A stretch of DNA of 64,000 bases from Cytobacillus firmus DS1 (GTDB taxonomy: Bacteria; Bacillota; Bacilli; Bacillales; Cytobacillaceae), in assembly GCF_000565285.1 (NCBI RefSeq), contig NZ_APVL01000017.1, positions 1 to 64,000 of the forward strand, written 5' to 3'. How positions within the stretch are numbered: position 1 is the stretch's first letter; every line of letters starts with the position of its first letter. Under the pieces are notes generated by a model, which worked only from the letters and a program-made list of their open reading frames with translations, searched no databases and was not told the origin of the DNA. This document shows positions 63,077-64,000 of the stretch, piece by piece. The position numbers and the translations under genes are program-made.

Positions 63077-63337
63077 TCGCAGTCTAACGGGCAGTAAGAC
63101 CCCCGCTTCAAGACTCAGAGTGATTAAAGGAGGATAAGCGGAGGTCAAACTGCCCGTAAAGGCCCGATTGGTGAGATACAGTGAAACTTGCCGAGGCGCA
63201 GGCAGAGGCTTAGTTGAACCAATCGGGTTCGTAGTGTCGATTGATCGAAGCGCTAGCGGAGATCTTAGCGACACTAGAACGCGACTAACAATCAGTGGGG
63301 GATAAGGAAATCCCCACTGATTGAAGTTTCACTTTAT
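63073..63337 (+). repeat. Family A element, full-length 265-bp copy (A4)
   Basis: TTTAT at 63073-63077 and at 63333-63337 bound the copy. Stems: CGGGCAGT/ACTGCCCG with an inner GC-rich pair, GGCCCGATTGGT/ACCAATCGGG, GTAGTGTCG/CGACACTAG enclosing GATC...CGCTAGCG...GATC, and CAATCAGTGGGGGAT/ATCCCCACTGATTG. No reading frame of note. The right TTTAT holds the TAA stop of the yugF-like gene. Confidence 0.9.
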
Positions 63338-63999
63338 CTGCACACTGAAACGGAATTTACAAAACTCAGGATGTGCTTAAGAACATCTTCCGGCCTCTCT
63401 TCCGGCACGAGATGACCGGTATCTTTTAATACCACCAGCCTGGAATTCTTTAAATCTTTATTCAGCCGTTTTCCGATATGCAGCGGCACGACCCTGTCAT
63501 GTTCTCCCCATATTAGAAGACACGGCGTTTCTATTTTCTTTAATGCAGCAGCAGGCATATCGCCTTCCCTGTCGCGAATCATCCTGGTTAATGCCCGGAA
63601 AATATCATCTTCTAAAAATGGCGACAAATAGCCATAGAGCATTTCATCATCAATCATGGAATGATCGTAGACAACATTTTTTAAATTCTGTTTTACCCCT
63701 GAGCGCTGAAGATATAACTTCACATACAGATGAAAGAATGGTATGTAGCTTGAAAAGATGATATGCGGCTTCATTCGTTTCATATATCCGGAACTGCACA
63801 GCAGTACGGCCTGGTCAACCAGATCAGGGTTGGAATGTGCAACATTTAATACAATCTGTCCCCCCATGGAATGCCCTATTAATGTGACTTTTTCAAAGCC
63901 CAGTCTTTCTGATAAGCGGATAACCGTATCAGCCAGGTTTTTATATGAGTAGACGAATTGCTGGGATTTCCCGCTTTTGCCGAAGGGCGGCAAATCCAT
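63334..63999 (-). CDS. yugF: Alpha/beta hydrolase (YugF-like), 5' part outside the window
   Basis: The last 221 residues or so of an alpha/beta hydrolase; the start lies beyond the window edge. The nucleophile elbow GHSMGG (about residue 43 of the visible part), the acid in WGEHDRVVP, and His in DTGHLVPEE form the triad. YugF-like enzymes are carboxylesterases of unknown substrate. The stop codon is formed by the TTTAT end of repeat A4. Confidence 0.85.
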   Translation of the reverse strand: MDLPPFGKSGKSQQFVYSYKNLADTVIRLSERLGFEKVTLIGHSMGGQIVLNVAHSNPDLVDQAVLLCSSGYMKRMKPHIIFSSYIPFFHLYVKLYLQRSGVKQNLKNVVYDHSMIDDEMLYGYLSPFLEDDIFRALTRMIRDREGDMPAAALKKIETPCLLIWGEHDRVVPLHIGKRLNKDLKNSRLVVLKDTGHLVPEERPEDVLKHILSFVNSVSVCR

Positions 64000-64000
64000 C

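Noticed and set aside
1-64000. CRISPR arrays, tRNA/rRNA genes, prophage or defence systems
   Set aside because: No regularly spaced repeats, cloverleaf-type or rRNA sequences, integrases, transposases or recognisable defence genes were seen; the lone HepT-like protein lacks a partner and catalytic motif.

Overview
The window is chromosomal DNA of an endospore-forming, moderately AT-rich Bacillaceae (Bacillus/Cytobacillus-like). The gene content and order follow the Bacillus subtilis yun-yut-yum-yui and yuf-yug neighbourhoods: yunB, lytH, lipA, yutC-yutH, hom-thrC-thrB, yutI, yuzD, yutJ, yuzB, yutM, yumC, yumB, yuiA-yuiD, pepA (yuiE), yuiF, yuiH, then ald, the mrp operon with a yuxO-type thioesterase, yufK, pbpD, kapD, kapB, patB, yugE and yugF. 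Sporulation genes (yunB, lytH, a YhcN/YutC lipoprotein, yutH, racA, kapB/kapD) support a spore former. I see no tRNA, rRNA, CRISPR array, prophage or transposase gene.

Layout. 1-5.8 kb: a dispersed repeat, an HD-GYP phosphodiesterase, yunB, a lysine riboswitch in front of an NhaC-type transporter, and a YsnF-like stress protein with a sigma-B-like promoter. 6-15 kb: a MetP/MetS-type transporter pair, lytH, lipA, and the yutC-yutG group with a cysteine-bearing HTH regulator. 15-21 kb: yutH, a 2-hydroxyacid dehydrogenase and the threonine operon behind a CodY-like box. 21-27 kb: Fe-S assembly and thioredoxin-like small proteins, and two NDH-2-like flavoproteins, each with a TTGTGA/TCACAA-type palindrome upstream. 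27-36 kb: yuiA/B/C (two CodY-like boxes), a BtuF-like protein with yuiD, pepA, yuiF, yuiH. 36-40 kb: racA, a PAP2 phosphatase, a 33-codon small gene, and a polyhydroxyalkanoate operon. 40-45 kb: an alanine module (alsT behind a perfect cre, adeR, ald). 45-54 kb: small coat-like and membrane proteins and a complete seven-gene mrp Na+/H+ antiporter operon. 54-64 kb: pbpD, kapD/kapB, a lipoprotein cyclophilin, a Cu/Zn SOD lipoprotein with all metal ligands, patB, yugE and a truncated yugF.

The most unusual content is intergenic. Four copies of a structured element (here called family A) are bounded by TTTAT and built of stacked hairpins, without any coding capacity. They range from 265 bp to a 49-bp deletion remnant. 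Three of them lie flush with the stop codon of a gene. They look like non-autonomous elements of the bcr1 or IS200/IS605-derived kind. A second family (B, at least eight copies) consists of the long palindromic GC-rich repeats common in Bacillaceae. One B copy is inserted inside an A copy, another lies between the lysine riboswitch and its gene, and two near-identical inverted copies sit about 61 kb apart.

Metabolically the window links amino-acid supply (threonine synthesis, lysine, methionine/alanine and alanine uptake, alanine dehydrogenase, leucyl aminopeptidase) to nutrient-responsive control (CodY, CcpA, L-box), together with respiration, redox and Fe-S maintenance, Na+/pH homeostasis, cell-wall synthesis and sporulation.
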